A model generated the notes under the pieces. It searched no databases. It was not told the origin of the DNA and saw only the letters and a list, made by a program, of their open reading frames with translations. The position numbers and the translations under genes are program-made. 45,243 nt of DNA from Pseudomonadota bacterium (GTDB lineage Bacteria > Pseudomonadota > Gammaproteobacteria > Burkholderiales > Ferrovaceae), in NCBI GenBank assembly GCA_021805725.1, contig JAJZEH010000077.1:1-45243 (forward strand). Direction: 5' to 3'. This document shows positions 31,194-40,680 of the stretch, one piece after another (positions within the stretch are counted from its first letter, which is position 1; each line of letters opens with the position of its first letter).

Positions 31194-32663
31194 CTATCTA
31201 TTTGATTCGCCGGCAATGTCAGGGTGTTTTTCGCGCACGATCTCGCCGATCAGCCGCATGACCTCAAGGCTGTTTGCTTCAGTACTCTCCAGGAGCTCCA
31301 TGATCCTGTCTTGCAGGGCCTGGTTGGATTGCCATGCACCATTCATCAATTGCACCATCTGGTGCACGCTGTCGTGGACCTTGCGATGCGGAGTTTCAAT
31401 GATCTTGTAGGAAGCAAGGTGGCCGAAAAGTGCCTTCCCGGAACCCTCGTACCACTTGCCCAGGCGGCAGCCGCGGTGATCCACGCCAACCGCCTGCAGG
31501 CACTCGTCACTGGGTTCGTTGAGCGTGACATATGCCCGTTGCTTGTACACCACATGATCCACTTTGACCAGCGACGAAAAACTCAGGTCATGCGCGTAAT
31601 CTGCGTAAGCCCGCGTCTGCGCGGAGGACTGGTTGAACTCGTTGAAGCGCGTTTCCATCTGGGTGATCACGAATTGCGAAGCAGTGGCGCTGGCGCGCAT
31701 TTCTTCCGAATCCACCTGCATTTGCGAGGCCTCGGTCTGTAGCGTTTCCATGATTTTGCCAATGGATTTGGATGCCAGCTTGGTGTTCTCAGCCAGTTTG
31801 CGCACCTCGTCGGCGACCACGGCAAAACCGCGTCCGGCCTCGCCCGCACGTGCCGCCTCGATGGCGGCATTCAACGCCAGGAGATTGGTCTGGTCCGCAA
31901 TGGTGTTGATCAATTCCACGGCGCTGCTGATTTCTGCGCCTCGCGAATTCAGCTGGGTGATGGTTTCGTTGGCACGCATGATGCGCTCGCCGATTCCCTT
32001 GAGGCGGTCCACCACTTCATGGACCAGGCCTTTGCCTGCTTCCGCATCTTCGCAAGTGCGGCTCGCGAGGTCCGTCACCACCTGCATCCTGTCCGTGATG
32101 ACCTTGAGGTCATCCTGGGTGGAGGCAAGGTTCTGCAGCAAATTTGCGGTATTGAGATGGTGGGCGCGCGAGATCAGGCTGTCGTGCATGGCCGCCAACT
32201 TTTGAGCCGTCATGCTCTCCAGCAGGATATCCTGGTTTTGCAGTCCCTTCTTGAAGCCCCCATGCAGCCCCACCTGCTGGGTCTTGCGATAAAACCTCCC
32301 TTCCAGGTTGCTGCGGAAGGTGGTTTCCTGTTCGCGAAAAAAAGCCCCCAGTTGGTCCAGCATGTCATTAAGGCCCCAACACACCCGGCCCAGTTCGCCC
32401 TGATCCGACACTCCGGTGATCCGGTTATTGAACCGCCCCTGAGCCACCTCCGCGATCAGATTGTGAAGTTTGGCAAGCGGCGCCAGCCAGCGACGCACCA
32501 TGATCTGACCCGCCATGGCCAACCCGCCCGCGACGAGGGGAAACAGCAGCAGCAGGGGGGTGAACGGAAACCAGACCAGGCTGCCCACCACCACCAGCAG
32601 CGCTGCCAGCGCATTCATCCACAACAGCGCAACGATCTTAAATTGAAAGGATGAATTCGTCAT
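31194..32663 (-). CDS. methyl-accepting chemotaxis protein with CZB domain (Aer-like)
   Basis: A 489-residue chemoreceptor. Two closely spaced N-terminal helices (about 8-30 and 34-54) leave almost no periplasmic loop. A HAMP-like segment follows, then the MCP signalling domain with hairpin tip ([41 protein letters not shown] near 253-294). A C-terminal CZB zinc-binding domain has the [10 protein letters not shown] and [10 protein letters not shown] ligand motifs. The membrane-hairpin layout is that of Aer without its PAS domain, and a separate PAS gene lies directly upstream, overlapping by 26 nt. AAGGGG precedes the ATG. Confidence 0.9.
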   Translation of the reverse strand: MTNSSFQFKIVALLWMNALAALLVVVGSLVWFPFTPLLLLFPLVAGGLAMAGQIMVRRWLAPLAKLHNLIAEVAQGRFNNRITGVSDQGELGRVCWGLNDMLDQLGAFFREQETTFRSNLEGRFYRKTQQVGLHGGFKKGLQNQDILLESMTAQKLAAMHDSLISRAHHLNTANLLQNLASTQDDLKVITDRMQVVTDLASRTCEDAEAGKGLVHEVVDRLKGIGERIMRANETITQLNSRGAEISSAVELINTIADQTNLLALNAAIEAARAGEAGRGFAVVADEVRKLAENTKLASKSIGKIMETLQTEASQMQVDSEEMRASATASQFVITQMETRFNEFNQSSAQTRAYADYAHDLSFSSLVKVDHVVYKQRAYVTLNEPSDECLQAVGVDHRGCRLGKWYEGSGKALFGHLASYKIIETPHRKVHDSVHQMVQLMNGAWQSNQALQDRIMELLESTEANSLEVMRLIGEIVREKHPDIAGESNR

Positions 32664-33156
32664 AACTCAGCCCCTTGTCGGACAGGGTTTTATGCAACAG
32701 CGCGGTGGATGCGGAGATGGCATCCCGCGCCCCGGCCCGCTGTTCCTCTGCCAGCATGGCACGGTACAGCGCACTGATGATTTGCAGGGATTCGGTCCTG
32801 GGTTTGCGACGCACCGAGAAATATCCTTCAATGCCCCCCTTGGGGTCGAACAGTGGGGTTACATTGGCGAATACCCAGTAGAAACTGCCATCCCTGGCCA
32901 GATTCTTAACGTAGGCAAAGCACTCGTTTCCAGCCTCGATGCGATCCCAGAGCAGTTTGAAGACCGCCCGGGGCATATCGGGATGGCGTACGATGTTGTG
33001 CTGGGCGCCCAGCAATTCCTGCTCGGTGTAACCCGAAAATTCGATGAAAATGCGGTTACCGTAGGTAATCCGGCCTTTCAGGTCCGTGGTTGAAACGATG
33101 AAATCATCCTCCCGCATGACCCGCTCGACCGTGCTGGGCGTGATTTTATTTTTCAT
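32638..33156 (-). CDS. stand-alone Aer-like PAS sensor protein
   Basis: A 172-residue protein whose PAS domain (about residues 15-125) closely resembles that of the E. coli aerotaxis receptor Aer. It has [50 protein letters not shown] and GYFSVRRKP. In Aer this domain binds FAD and reports redox state. The rest is a short helical tail with no membrane segment. It overlaps the MCP gene, so the two probably form one receptor. The ATG at 33156 was chosen; one at 33165 is also possible, and neither has a good ribosome site. Confidence 0.87.
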   Translation of the reverse strand: MKNKITPSTVERVMREDDFIVSTTDLKGRITYGNRIFIEFSGYTEQELLGAQHNIVRHPDMPRAVFKLLWDRIEAGNECFAYVKNLARDGSFYWVFANVTPLFDPKGGIEGYFSVRRKPRTESLQIISALYRAMLAEEQRAGARDAISASTALLHKTLSDKGLSYDEFILSI

Positions 33157-33199
33157 TGCAGGCATCCGTGTGGCATGCAGTTATTGGGGCATCACCCAC

Positions 33200-33213
33200 T
33201 TGATATCGATCAA
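33200..33213. promoter_or_regulatory. perfect FNR box between the Aer-like genes and tolC
   Basis: TTGAT-ATCG-ATCAA is a perfect FNR/Anr box in the divergent intergenic region. On the plus strand the best -10 is TAGAAT (33232-33237), only 28 nt away, so the box would sit near -37.5, not the classical -41.5. No good -10 at the class II position is seen on the minus strand. Which gene it controls, and whether it activates or represses, is open. Confidence 0.7.
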
Positions 33214-33280
33214 TTCCAGGAATTCTTTAGGTAGAATCAAGGGTGTTTCTCTTAAAACGACCTTCAAATGGTGTCCTGTG

Positions 33281-34612
33281 ATGTCTGTCCGTATTCCGCG
33301 GCGATTGCGCTCAAGCCTGGCTCTCATTTTGTCCACCCTTTGCATGGAGCCGACCTGGGCGGATAACCTGCTTGAAACCTATCGCCAGTCCTTTGCCACC
33401 GACCCCTCCCTGGCCCAGGCCAAGGCAAGCCTTGATGCCGAAATGCAGAACCGACCCCTGGCACGTTCAGCCCTGTTGCCGCACATGGGCCTTGCCACCG
33501 GATTTGGAGAAAACACCGCCAACATCACGGGGTTTGGAAATCCCATTTCGCAAAGCTACCCATCCAATAATTTCAGCGTCAACCTGACCCAGACGGTGTT
33601 CAATGGCCAGGCCTGGACCGCCCTGTCCCAGGCCGGCAATCGCATCCAGGCCAGCGAAGCCGCCCTCGTCTATGCCGAACAGCAACTGGCCCTCAAGGTC
33701 ACCATCGCCTATTTTGACGTGTTGCAGTCCGAAGCCCAGGAAAGGGTGGCAGTGGAACAGGAAAAACTGCTGGACAACATCAATCAGCAAACCAAGGCCA
33801 CCCTGGAAGTGGGCACCGGCGACATCATCGCGGTGCATGAAGCCCAGGCCCGCCTGGATGCCGCCCGATCCGACCTGATCAAGGCACGCAACGCCGTCAC
33901 GGTGGCGCGTCGCGGCCTGCAACGCCTGACCCACCAGCCGGTGGGCCGCCTGGATGACTTGGGTCATTTTGAAGCGATGCCACCCGAGCCCGCGAAAAGC
34001 GACCCCTGGGTGGAAACGGCACTGGCCAACCAGCCCCTCATCCATCAAAACGAGGCGCAACTCCGCATTGCCCAGGAACAGGTGGAATTCAATCGCCGTG
34101 CCCGCTGGCCCGTGGTCAGCCTGCAAGGCATCGCGCAACACTCCCTGGGTTCACCTTTTCCCAACCTGGACATCAACCAGAAGGGTGCAAGCCTCAACCT
34201 TTCCATGCCGATTTTCGATGGCGGCCAGATTTCCGCTTCGGTCGATCAGGCGCAAGCCCAGGCCCAAGCCAGCACCCAGGCCCTGGCGGGCCTGCGCGAC
34301 GAAGTGACGCTCAACACCCAGACCGCCTTCCTGAACCTGCAGGACAGCGTGGCCCAATTACAGGCAGCGGAAGTGGCTGCAACCTCGGCCAAGGTCTCGC
34401 TGGAAGGCACGCGCGCAGGATTTGAAGTGGGAACCCGCTCCATCATAGACGTGTTGAACGTGGCCACGGATTTCATCCGCGCCGAGCAAAACTATAATGT
34501 TGCGCTCTACGCCCATGTGGTGGCCCGGGTCAATCTCAAGGCTGCAGCGGGCATCCTGACGGCGGCCGACCTGGAATCCATCAACACGCTGCTCAATCAT
34601 GCGGCCCCGTAA
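33281..34612 (+). CDS. tolC: TolC-family outer-membrane channel protein
   Basis: A 443-residue outer-membrane efflux/secretion duct. The signal peptide (about residues 1-25, ending TWA-DN) is followed by NLLETYRQSFATDPSLAQAKA, the usual TolC N-terminal repeat, and a second repeat from about residue 225. It has no lipobox, unlike the NodT-type protein at 15543-17006. The ATG at 33281 gives a normal signal peptide. No inner-membrane pump genes are adjacent, so it may serve several partners as E. coli TolC does. Confidence 0.9.
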   Translation: MSVRIPRRLRSSLALILSTLCMEPTWADNLLETYRQSFATDPSLAQAKASLDAEMQNRPLARSALLPHMGLATGFGENTANITGFGNPISQSYPSNNFSVNLTQTVFNGQAWTALSQAGNRIQASEAALVYAEQQLALKVTIAYFDVLQSEAQERVAVEQEKLLDNINQQTKATLEVGTGDIIAVHEAQARLDAARSDLIKARNAVTVARRGLQRLTHQPVGRLDDLGHFEAMPPEPAKSDPWVETALANQPLIHQNEAQLRIAQEQVEFNRRARWPVVSLQGIAQHSLGSPFPNLDINQKGASLNLSMPIFDGGQISASVDQAQAQAQASTQALAGLRDEVTLNTQTAFLNLQDSVAQLQAAEVAATSAKVSLEGTRAGFEVGTRSIIDVLNVATDFIRAEQNYNVALYAHVVARVNLKAAAGILTAADLESINTLLNHAAP

Positions 34613-34646
34613 TGATCGCACTTAGGCGCTAGCCAGGAGATTTGCA

Positions 34647-35102
34647 ATGGACCTATCCAACATTACCGGAGCGAAAGGCCAGATCCTGAGGGTTTATGGA
34701 CGGATCATCGATGTCATCGTGGTGTTTCTCATCCTGGTCATGTTGGTCACGCTGGGCGTGGCGTTCATCGGGGTGCTCTATGATCTCTACGACGCCCTGA
34801 GCAACCTGCGCCACGAGGTGGCCATCCAAACCCTGGTCATTTCCATCCTGTCAGTCTTCGTACTCATCGAACTGTTCCGCACCTTCACCGACTACCTGGA
34901 ATTTCACCGCATCCGCCTGCGCGTGCTGACCGAAGTGGCCATCGTTTTCATCCTGCGGGACATCTTCATCGGTCTCTATGGCCGCAGCCTGTCGTGGCAG
35001 GATATTATGGCGCTGGCCGCACTTCTGGCCGTTCTGGTGTCTGCCCGTATTGCTTCGGTCTACTTTACCCCCAGCAACGAAAGTAGGGATAGCGACTCAT
35101 GA
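34647..35102 (+). CDS. PsiE-family inner-membrane protein
   Basis: A 151-residue protein with four predicted membrane helices (about 22-48, 62-80, 95-112 and 118-138). The pattern and the HEVAIQTLVISILSVFVLIELFRTF segment match the phosphate-starvation-inducible PsiE family, whose function is not known. It lies 34 nt after tolC and overlaps sppA by 4 nt (ATGA). GGAGA precedes the ATG. Confidence 0.82.
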   Translation: MDLSNITGAKGQILRVYGRIIDVIVVFLILVMLVTLGVAFIGVLYDLYDALSNLRHEVAIQTLVISILSVFVLIELFRTFTDYLEFHRIRLRVLTEVAIVFILRDIFIGLYGRSLSWQDIMALAALLAVLVSARIASVYFTPSNESRDSDS

Positions 35103-36958
35103 CCTCGTATCTGCTCCGTCTGGTTTACCGTTTCCTTGCCGCCCTGTGGCACGCGCTGGATACCGGACGGCGCGTCTTTTCAAACCTTCTGTTCCTGCTT
35201 TTTGTCGCGGTCGTGCTGGCTGCACTGATCTACAGCATGCCCCGTCGCCTGGAAGAAAAGACGGCGTTGGTGCTGAACCTCAAGGGCAATCTGGTGGAGC
35301 AGCACGCTGCCAACGTGGATGCCCGCCTGCTTGCGGGGATGGACGACGGCATCGAACAGGGAGACATCCAGCTGCGTGACATCCTGCAGGTGCTGGAGGC
35401 GGCGGCGCACGACCCAAAAATCACCAGCGTCGTGCTGCTGCCCGATGAACTCCGCGCAGCAGGATTGCCCATGCTACGCGAGGTCGCTGCCGCACTGGAA
35501 CGCTTCAAGGCCAGTGGCAAGCCCGTGGTCGCCTGGGGTTCATCGTACGACCAGCGCCAGTACTTTCTGGCTTCCCATGCCAACGAGGTGTTTCTGGACC
35601 CGATGGGGCACATCCTGCTGGAGGGGTTCGGACATTATCGCAACTACTATCGCGAAGCCCTCGACAAGCTGGGCATTACCGTCAACCTGATGCGCGTGGG
35701 CACCTATAAAAGCTTTGCCGAACCCTTCGTGGCCAATGGACCTTCCTCGGCCGCACTCGAGGCGGATCGCGCACTCTATGCCGCCCTGTGGAACGCCTAT
35801 ACCGAAGCGGTGGAAAAGGCGCGCAAGCTGCCTGCGGGGAGCGTCCAGCAAACCATAGACTCCCTGCCGCAAGCCATGGCCACTGCGCACGGCGATGCAG
35901 GCAAGCTGGCGCTTTCGGTGCACTGGGCGGATGGACTCAAGACCCGCGACGAACTTCGGCAATTGATGACTGCGAAGGGAGCAGAGGACAGCGAGGCCAA
36001 GACCTTCCGGCAGATTTCCTTTGAAGATTACCTGGCCCGCCAGAAGACAGGAAAGAGCGGCGATGCGGTGGCGGTCATTGTCGCCGAAGGCGAAATTCGC
36101 GATGGCAAGGCGCCTGCCGGTGCAGTGGGTGGCCTCTCAACGGCAAAGCTGATTCGCACCGCGCGCGATGACGATCAAATCAAGTCCGTTGTATTGCGCG
36201 TCAATTCCCCCGGTGGCAGTGCCTACGCCTCCGAACTGATCCGTCGGGAACTTGAATTGACGCGCGCCGCCGGCAAGCCCGTGGTCATCTCCATGAGCAA
36301 TCTCGCCGCTTCGGGTGGCTACTGGATGTCGCTCTCCGCAGACGAAGTCATTGCAGACCCCACCACCGTCACGGGTTCCATCGGGGTGTTTGCGCTCTTT
36401 CCCACGGCAGACAAGATGATGGGCAAGATCGGCATCCATACCGATGGCGTCACCACCACCTGGCTTGCCGATGCCCAAAACCCCTTGCGCCCGCTGGACC
36501 CACGCTTTGGCGCGCTGGTGCAAAGCAGCGTCAACCATATTTATGACGAGTTCACCACCAAGGCCGCAGCGGCCCGCAAGACCACGCCGCAAAAGATCGA
36601 TGCCGTGGCACAGGGACGCGTGTGGACCGGTCAGCAGGCCCTGGAACGCGGCCTGGTGGATCGCCTGGGCAGTTACGGCGAGGCCCTGCAGGCTGCCGCA
36701 ACCCGGGCCAGGCTGGGCAAGGATTTTCGCATCACCTATCTTGATCCCAAGCCCACGGGCCTGGATCGCTGGACGCAATGGCTGGGGTTTTCCACGACGC
36801 GACTCACTCACCAATATCTTCAAAGCCACCTGGAACCGACGGCCGTGTTGCCTGATCCAGCCCGGGACATCGTGAAATCCCTGTCCTGGCTCTCCCAACT
36901 GGCGGATGGCCACAGCGCATTCCTGGCTCTGACCCATTGCCTGTGCCAGGCCCCCTGA
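35099..36958 (+). CDS. sppA: signal peptide peptidase SppA, 67-kDa type
   Basis: A 619-residue inner-membrane serine protease that degrades signal peptides left after secretion. One N-terminal membrane helix (about 28-46) is followed by two tandem S49 domains. The catalytic lysine is K204 in VGTYKSFAEPF, and the nucleophile is S406 in SNLAASGGYWMS, matching E. coli K209 and S409. The double-domain length is that of the E. coli enzyme. It is coupled to the PsiE-like gene by ATGA. Confidence 0.94.
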   Translation: MTSYLLRLVYRFLAALWHALDTGRRVFSNLLFLLFVAVVLAALIYSMPRRLEEKTALVLNLKGNLVEQHAANVDARLLAGMDDGIEQGDIQLRDILQVLEAAAHDPKITSVVLLPDELRAAGLPMLREVAAALERFKASGKPVVAWGSSYDQRQYFLASHANEVFLDPMGHILLEGFGHYRNYYREALDKLGITVNLMRVGTYKSFAEPFVANGPSSAALEADRALYAALWNAYTEAVEKARKLPAGSVQQTIDSLPQAMATAHGDAGKLALSVHWADGLKTRDELRQLMTAKGAEDSEAKTFRQISFEDYLARQKTGKSGDAVAVIVAEGEIRDGKAPAGAVGGLSTAKLIRTARDDDQIKSVVLRVNSPGGSAYASELIRRELELTRAAGKPVVISMSNLAASGGYWMSLSADEVIADPTTVTGSIGVFALFPTADKMMGKIGIHTDGVTTTWLADAQNPLRPLDPRFGALVQSSVNHIYDEFTTKAAAARKTTPQKIDAVAQGRVWTGQQALERGLVDRLGSYGEALQAAATRARLGKDFRITYLDPKPTGLDRWTQWLGFSTTRLTHQYLQSHLEPTAVLPDPARDIVKSLSWLSQLADGHSAFLALTHCLCQAP

Positions 36959-36978
36959 GCTGCAAGGCTGCCTACACA

Positions 36979-37026
36979 TAACTTAACCATTGCAAACACT
37001 TTGGAACGCCAAAACAGATTAAGTTA
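36979..37026. repeat. inverted repeats upstream of tal-glgP
   Basis: Perfect arms TAACTTAA (36979-36986) and TTAAGTTA (37019-37026) are 32 nt apart. Between them a smaller repeat, TTTGG-N4-CCAAA, spans 37000-37013. The region lies 37-84 nt upstream of the transaldolase start and could be an operator or a looped leader structure. Confidence 0.5.
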
Positions 37027-37062
37027 GTCCGCTGGTTTTGTATTTCACCTGCGGAGACCCTG

Positions 37063-38181
37063 ATGAATGAATTGAAAAAGCTGAATGGCCTGGGCCAATC
37101 GCTTTGGCTGGATTACATCGATCGACAGCTGCTCGACAGCGGAGCGCTGTACAGATTGATCTCACAGGATGATCTGAAGGGGCTGACCTCAAACCCCGCC
37201 ATCTTCGAAAAAGCTGTGGCCACGGATGGCGCATATGCCAAGGATCTTGAAAGCGGTACCGGCCTGCTTCAGGACGCGGAAAAGATCTTTGAGCGCCTTG
37301 CCATCGCCGACATCCAGGTTGCCGCAGATATCCTCTATCCCGTGTACGAACGAACCATCTACCGCGACGGCTATGTCTCGCTGGAGGTTTCCCCAAAACT
37401 GGCCTACGACACCAAAGGCACCATTCTGGAAGCACGCAGGCTATGGATGGCCGTTCACCGCGAAAACCTGATGATCAAGGTTCCTGCCACGGAGCAAGGA
37501 CTTGCCGCCATCACCACACTGCTCTCCGAGGGTATTAACGTCAACGCTACCCTGCTGTTTTCAAGAGATATGTACGGTCGCGTGATGGAGGCATGGCTTA
37601 CCGGACTCGAACAGTTTGCCCACAAGGGAGGGCGGCTTGCCAAAATCGCCAGCGTTGCAAGCTTTTTTGTCAGCCGGGTTGACAGCGCAGTGGATGCCAT
37701 GATTCTTGCCCGCATCAAGGAAGCCGAGGATCCGGCACTGCAGGCCGCTTTGCATAACCTGCTGGGAAAGGCCGCCATTGCCAATGCCAAACTGGCCTAC
37801 CACCAGTACCGACAAATGGTGGACGGAGCACGTTGGCGTCCGCTGGCAAAAAGGGGGGCGCAGTCACAGCGCCTGCTGTGGGCCAGCACCGGCACCAAAA
37901 ATCCGGCTTATAGCGACATCCTCTATGTGGAATCCCTCATCGGCCCCGACACGGTGAACACGGTCCCTCCAGCCACCTTACAGGCATTTGCCGAACATGG
38001 CGTGGCAAGCGCCACGCTTGAAGAAGGTCTGGAACAGGCCATCGCAACCGAGTCCAGCTTGCGCGACCTTGGCATTTCGCTGGATGAGGTCACCCGGAAA
38101 CTGCTGACGGAAGGGGTGGACCTGTTTTCCGACGCTTATGCAAAGTTGTTGAATGCCATCATGAGGCACGCCAAACCATGA
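37063..38181 (+). CDS. tal: transaldolase
   Basis: A 372-residue pentose-phosphate enzyme that moves a dihydroxyacetone unit from sedoheptulose-7-P to glyceraldehyde-3-P. The N-terminal SLWLDYIDRQLLDSG and LTSNPAIFEKA segments and the Schiff-base lysine K139 in LMIKVPAT identify the longer bacterial form (about 370 residues), also found fused to Pgi in some species. GGAG precedes the ATG. The stop overlaps glgP by 4 nt. Confidence 0.93.
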   Translation: MNELKKLNGLGQSLWLDYIDRQLLDSGALYRLISQDDLKGLTSNPAIFEKAVATDGAYAKDLESGTGLLQDAEKIFERLAIADIQVAADILYPVYERTIYRDGYVSLEVSPKLAYDTKGTILEARRLWMAVHRENLMIKVPATEQGLAAITTLLSEGINVNATLLFSRDMYGRVMEAWLTGLEQFAHKGGRLAKIASVASFFVSRVDSAVDAMILARIKEAEDPALQAALHNLLGKAAIANAKLAYHQYRQMVDGARWRPLAKRGAQSQRLLWASTGTKNPAYSDILYVESLIGPDTVNTVPPATLQAFAEHGVASATLEEGLEQAIATESSLRDLGISLDEVTRKLLTEGVDLFSDAYAKLLNAIMRHAKP

Positions 38182-40640
38182 AAAAAGACCCAAAGTCCAT
38201 TGAATTCCATTATGAAAAACTGGGATGCGACGCGACGACGCTGCGGCATTCACTTTCCAACCGTCTGACCTACACCGTCGGCAAAGATCCGATCACGGCA
38301 ACCGAACGGGACTGGTTCCAGGCGGTGGCCTACATGGTCAGGGATCGTCTGGCCGAACGCTGGATGGAAACCATGCGGGGCTATTATCGTGACGACGCCA
38401 AACGCATCTACTATTTTTCGCTGGAATTTCTGGTGGGGCGCATGCTGGTCAACAGCCTTTCCAACCTCGGCTTCCTTGAAGAATGCCAAAAGTTGATGGA
38501 TGAGCTGGGCCTGGATCTTGATGCGCTGCACGAAGTCGAGCACGATGCAGCCTTGGGCAATGGTGGCCTGGGAAGGCTTGCCGCCTGTTTTCTCGATTCC
38601 ATGGCAACACTGGGGCTGCATGGCTATGGCTACGGCATCAGGTACGAATACGGCATGTTCAATCAAAGAATCATGGATGGAGAACAGATCGAGCACCCGG
38701 ACAACTGGCTGCGCTACGGCAATCCCTGGGAGTTTTCCAGGCCTGAAGTGCTCTACCCGGTAAAATTTTTCGGCAAGGTCATGAAATATGACGACGACTC
38801 GGGACACAATCGCCATCACTGGGTGGATACCGAGGAAGTCATGGCCATGGCCTTTGACACGCCCGTTCCCGGACATGGCAACGACGTGGTCAACAACCTG
38901 CGCTTATGGACGGCCAAGGCAACCCGCGATTTTGAGCTGCGCTACTTCAATGAGGGAAATTACATCAAGGCGGTAGAGGACAAGAACGAATCGGAAAACC
39001 TCTCCAAGGTACTCTACCCGGATGACACCACCCTGGTGGGGCGGGAATTGCGCCTCAAGCAACAGTACTTTTTCGTCAGCGCATCGCTGCAGGACATCCT
39101 GCACCGCTTTGGCAGATATCACACGGTCTTCGACACCCTTCCGGACAAGGTGGCCATCCAGCTCAACGACACCCATCCTTCCGTGGCCATCCCCGAGTTG
39201 ATGCGCCTTTTAATGGATGTTCACCATGTGCCGTGGGACAAGGCATGGGACATCACCCAGCGCGTATTTTCGTACACCAACCACACCCTGATGCCCGAGG
39301 CCCTTGAAACCTGGCCAGTCAGCCTGTTTGAGCGGATCCTGCCGCGGCACATGCAGATCATTTACGAAATCAACGCCCGTTTCCTGAAGGACGTCATGCA
39401 TCACAACCCCGGCGATGGCGACATTCTTCGACGCATGTCCATCATCGGGGAAGATGGGCAACGCCACTTGCGAATGGCCCACCTTGCCATTGTTGGCAGC
39501 CATAAGGTCAACGGTGTGTCTCATATCCACACCGAATTGATGAAGCATTCCATCTTCCATGATTTCGACCGGTATTTTCCGGGCAGGATCATCAACATCA
39601 CCAACGGCGTGACACCGCGCCTATGGTTAAAGCAAGCCAACCCCCATTTGTCCGGCTTGATTTCTTCCTGCATCGGCAAAGACTGGATCAGCGATCTCAA
39701 TCAATTACGCCAACTCGTCCCCCTGGCCGAAGACGCCGAATTTCGAAGCAAGTTCATGGCCGTCAAACTGGCCAACAAAACCCGACTGGCGGGGCTCATT
39801 CAGGACAGGCTGGGGCTTGCGGTGAATCCGGATTCGTTGTTTGACGTTCAGATCAAACGCATCCATGAATACAAGCGTCAATTGCTCAACGTTCTGCACA
39901 TCGTGACGCGCTACAACAGAATTCGCCTTGGGGTGGGAGAACTCACGCCACGCACCATCATTTTTGGCGGCAAGGCCGCCCCAGGATACGTGACGGCCAA
40001 GCGCATTGTCCGACTCATCAATGACGTCGCCGACATCGTCAACAACGATCCTGCCGTCAACCATCTTCTCAAGGTGGTGTTCATTCCGAATTACGACGTT
40101 TCCACCGCACTCGACATCATTCCGGCCGCAGATCTTTCCGAGCAGATTTCCACTGCAGGCACCGAGGCTTCGGGCACCGGAAACATGAAGCTTGCCATGA
40201 ATGGCGCATTGACGATCGGTACCCTGGATGGTGCCAACATCGAAATTCTGGAAGCAGTGGGCGAAGATAACATGTTCATTTTCGGCCTGGATGCTGGCCA
40301 GGTGGATCAATGTCGCCGCGATTACAATCCCCTGGAGTACTACCATGCCCACGCCGAGCTGAAGACGGCCCTGGACATGATCTCATCCGGATTTTTCTCG
40401 CCTGACGAGCATCATCGTTACGAGTCCCTGGTAGACAGCCTGCTGCACCTTGGCGACCCCTACTTCCTTCTGGCAGATTACGCATCCTACATCAGCGCCC
40501 AGGAAAGCGTAGACCGGCATTACCGTGATCGCGATTCCTGGGCGCGCAAGGCGATTCTCAACGTGGCCCACATGGGAGAGTTTTCGAGTGATCGAACGAT
40601 CATGCAATATGCTGAAAAGATTTGGCAATTGAACGGGTAG
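38178..40640 (+). CDS. glgP: glycogen/maltodextrin phosphorylase
   Basis: An 820-residue GT35 enzyme that releases glucose-1-phosphate from alpha-1,4-glucans. It has ALGNGGLGRLAACFLDSMATL near residue 130, the QLNDTHPSVAIPELMR catalytic region, FDVQIKRIHEYKRQLLN, and the PLP lysine K671 in GTGNMKLAMNG. Length and motifs are complete. It is translationally coupled to tal, so glucan breakdown and pentose-phosphate flux are probably expressed together. Confidence 0.95.
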   Translation: MKKDPKSIEFHYEKLGCDATTLRHSLSNRLTYTVGKDPITATERDWFQAVAYMVRDRLAERWMETMRGYYRDDAKRIYYFSLEFLVGRMLVNSLSNLGFLEECQKLMDELGLDLDALHEVEHDAALGNGGLGRLAACFLDSMATLGLHGYGYGIRYEYGMFNQRIMDGEQIEHPDNWLRYGNPWEFSRPEVLYPVKFFGKVMKYDDDSGHNRHHWVDTEEVMAMAFDTPVPGHGNDVVNNLRLWTAKATRDFELRYFNEGNYIKAVEDKNESENLSKVLYPDDTTLVGRELRLKQQYFFVSASLQDILHRFGRYHTVFDTLPDKVAIQLNDTHPSVAIPELMRLLMDVHHVPWDKAWDITQRVFSYTNHTLMPEALETWPVSLFERILPRHMQIIYEINARFLKDVMHHNPGDGDILRRMSIIGEDGQRHLRMAHLAIVGSHKVNGVSHIHTELMKHSIFHDFDRYFPGRIINITNGVTPRLWLKQANPHLSGLISSCIGKDWISDLNQLRQLVPLAEDAEFRSKFMAVKLANKTRLAGLIQDRLGLAVNPDSLFDVQIKRIHEYKRQLLNVLHIVTRYNRIRLGVGELTPRTIIFGGKAAPGYVTAKRIVRLINDVADIVNNDPAVNHLLKVVFIPNYDVSTALDIIPAADLSEQISTAGTEASGTGNMKLAMNGALTIGTLDGANIEILEAVGEDNMFIFGLDAGQVDQCRRDYNPLEYYHAHAELKTALDMISSGFFSPDEHHRYESLVDSLLHLGDPYFLLADYASYISAQESVDRHYRDRDSWARKAILNVAHMGEFSSDRTIMQYAEKIWQLNG

Positions 40641-40680
40641 CAATGTCGCAACCCAGCGCACTCCGGCGCATTGGCGTAGG

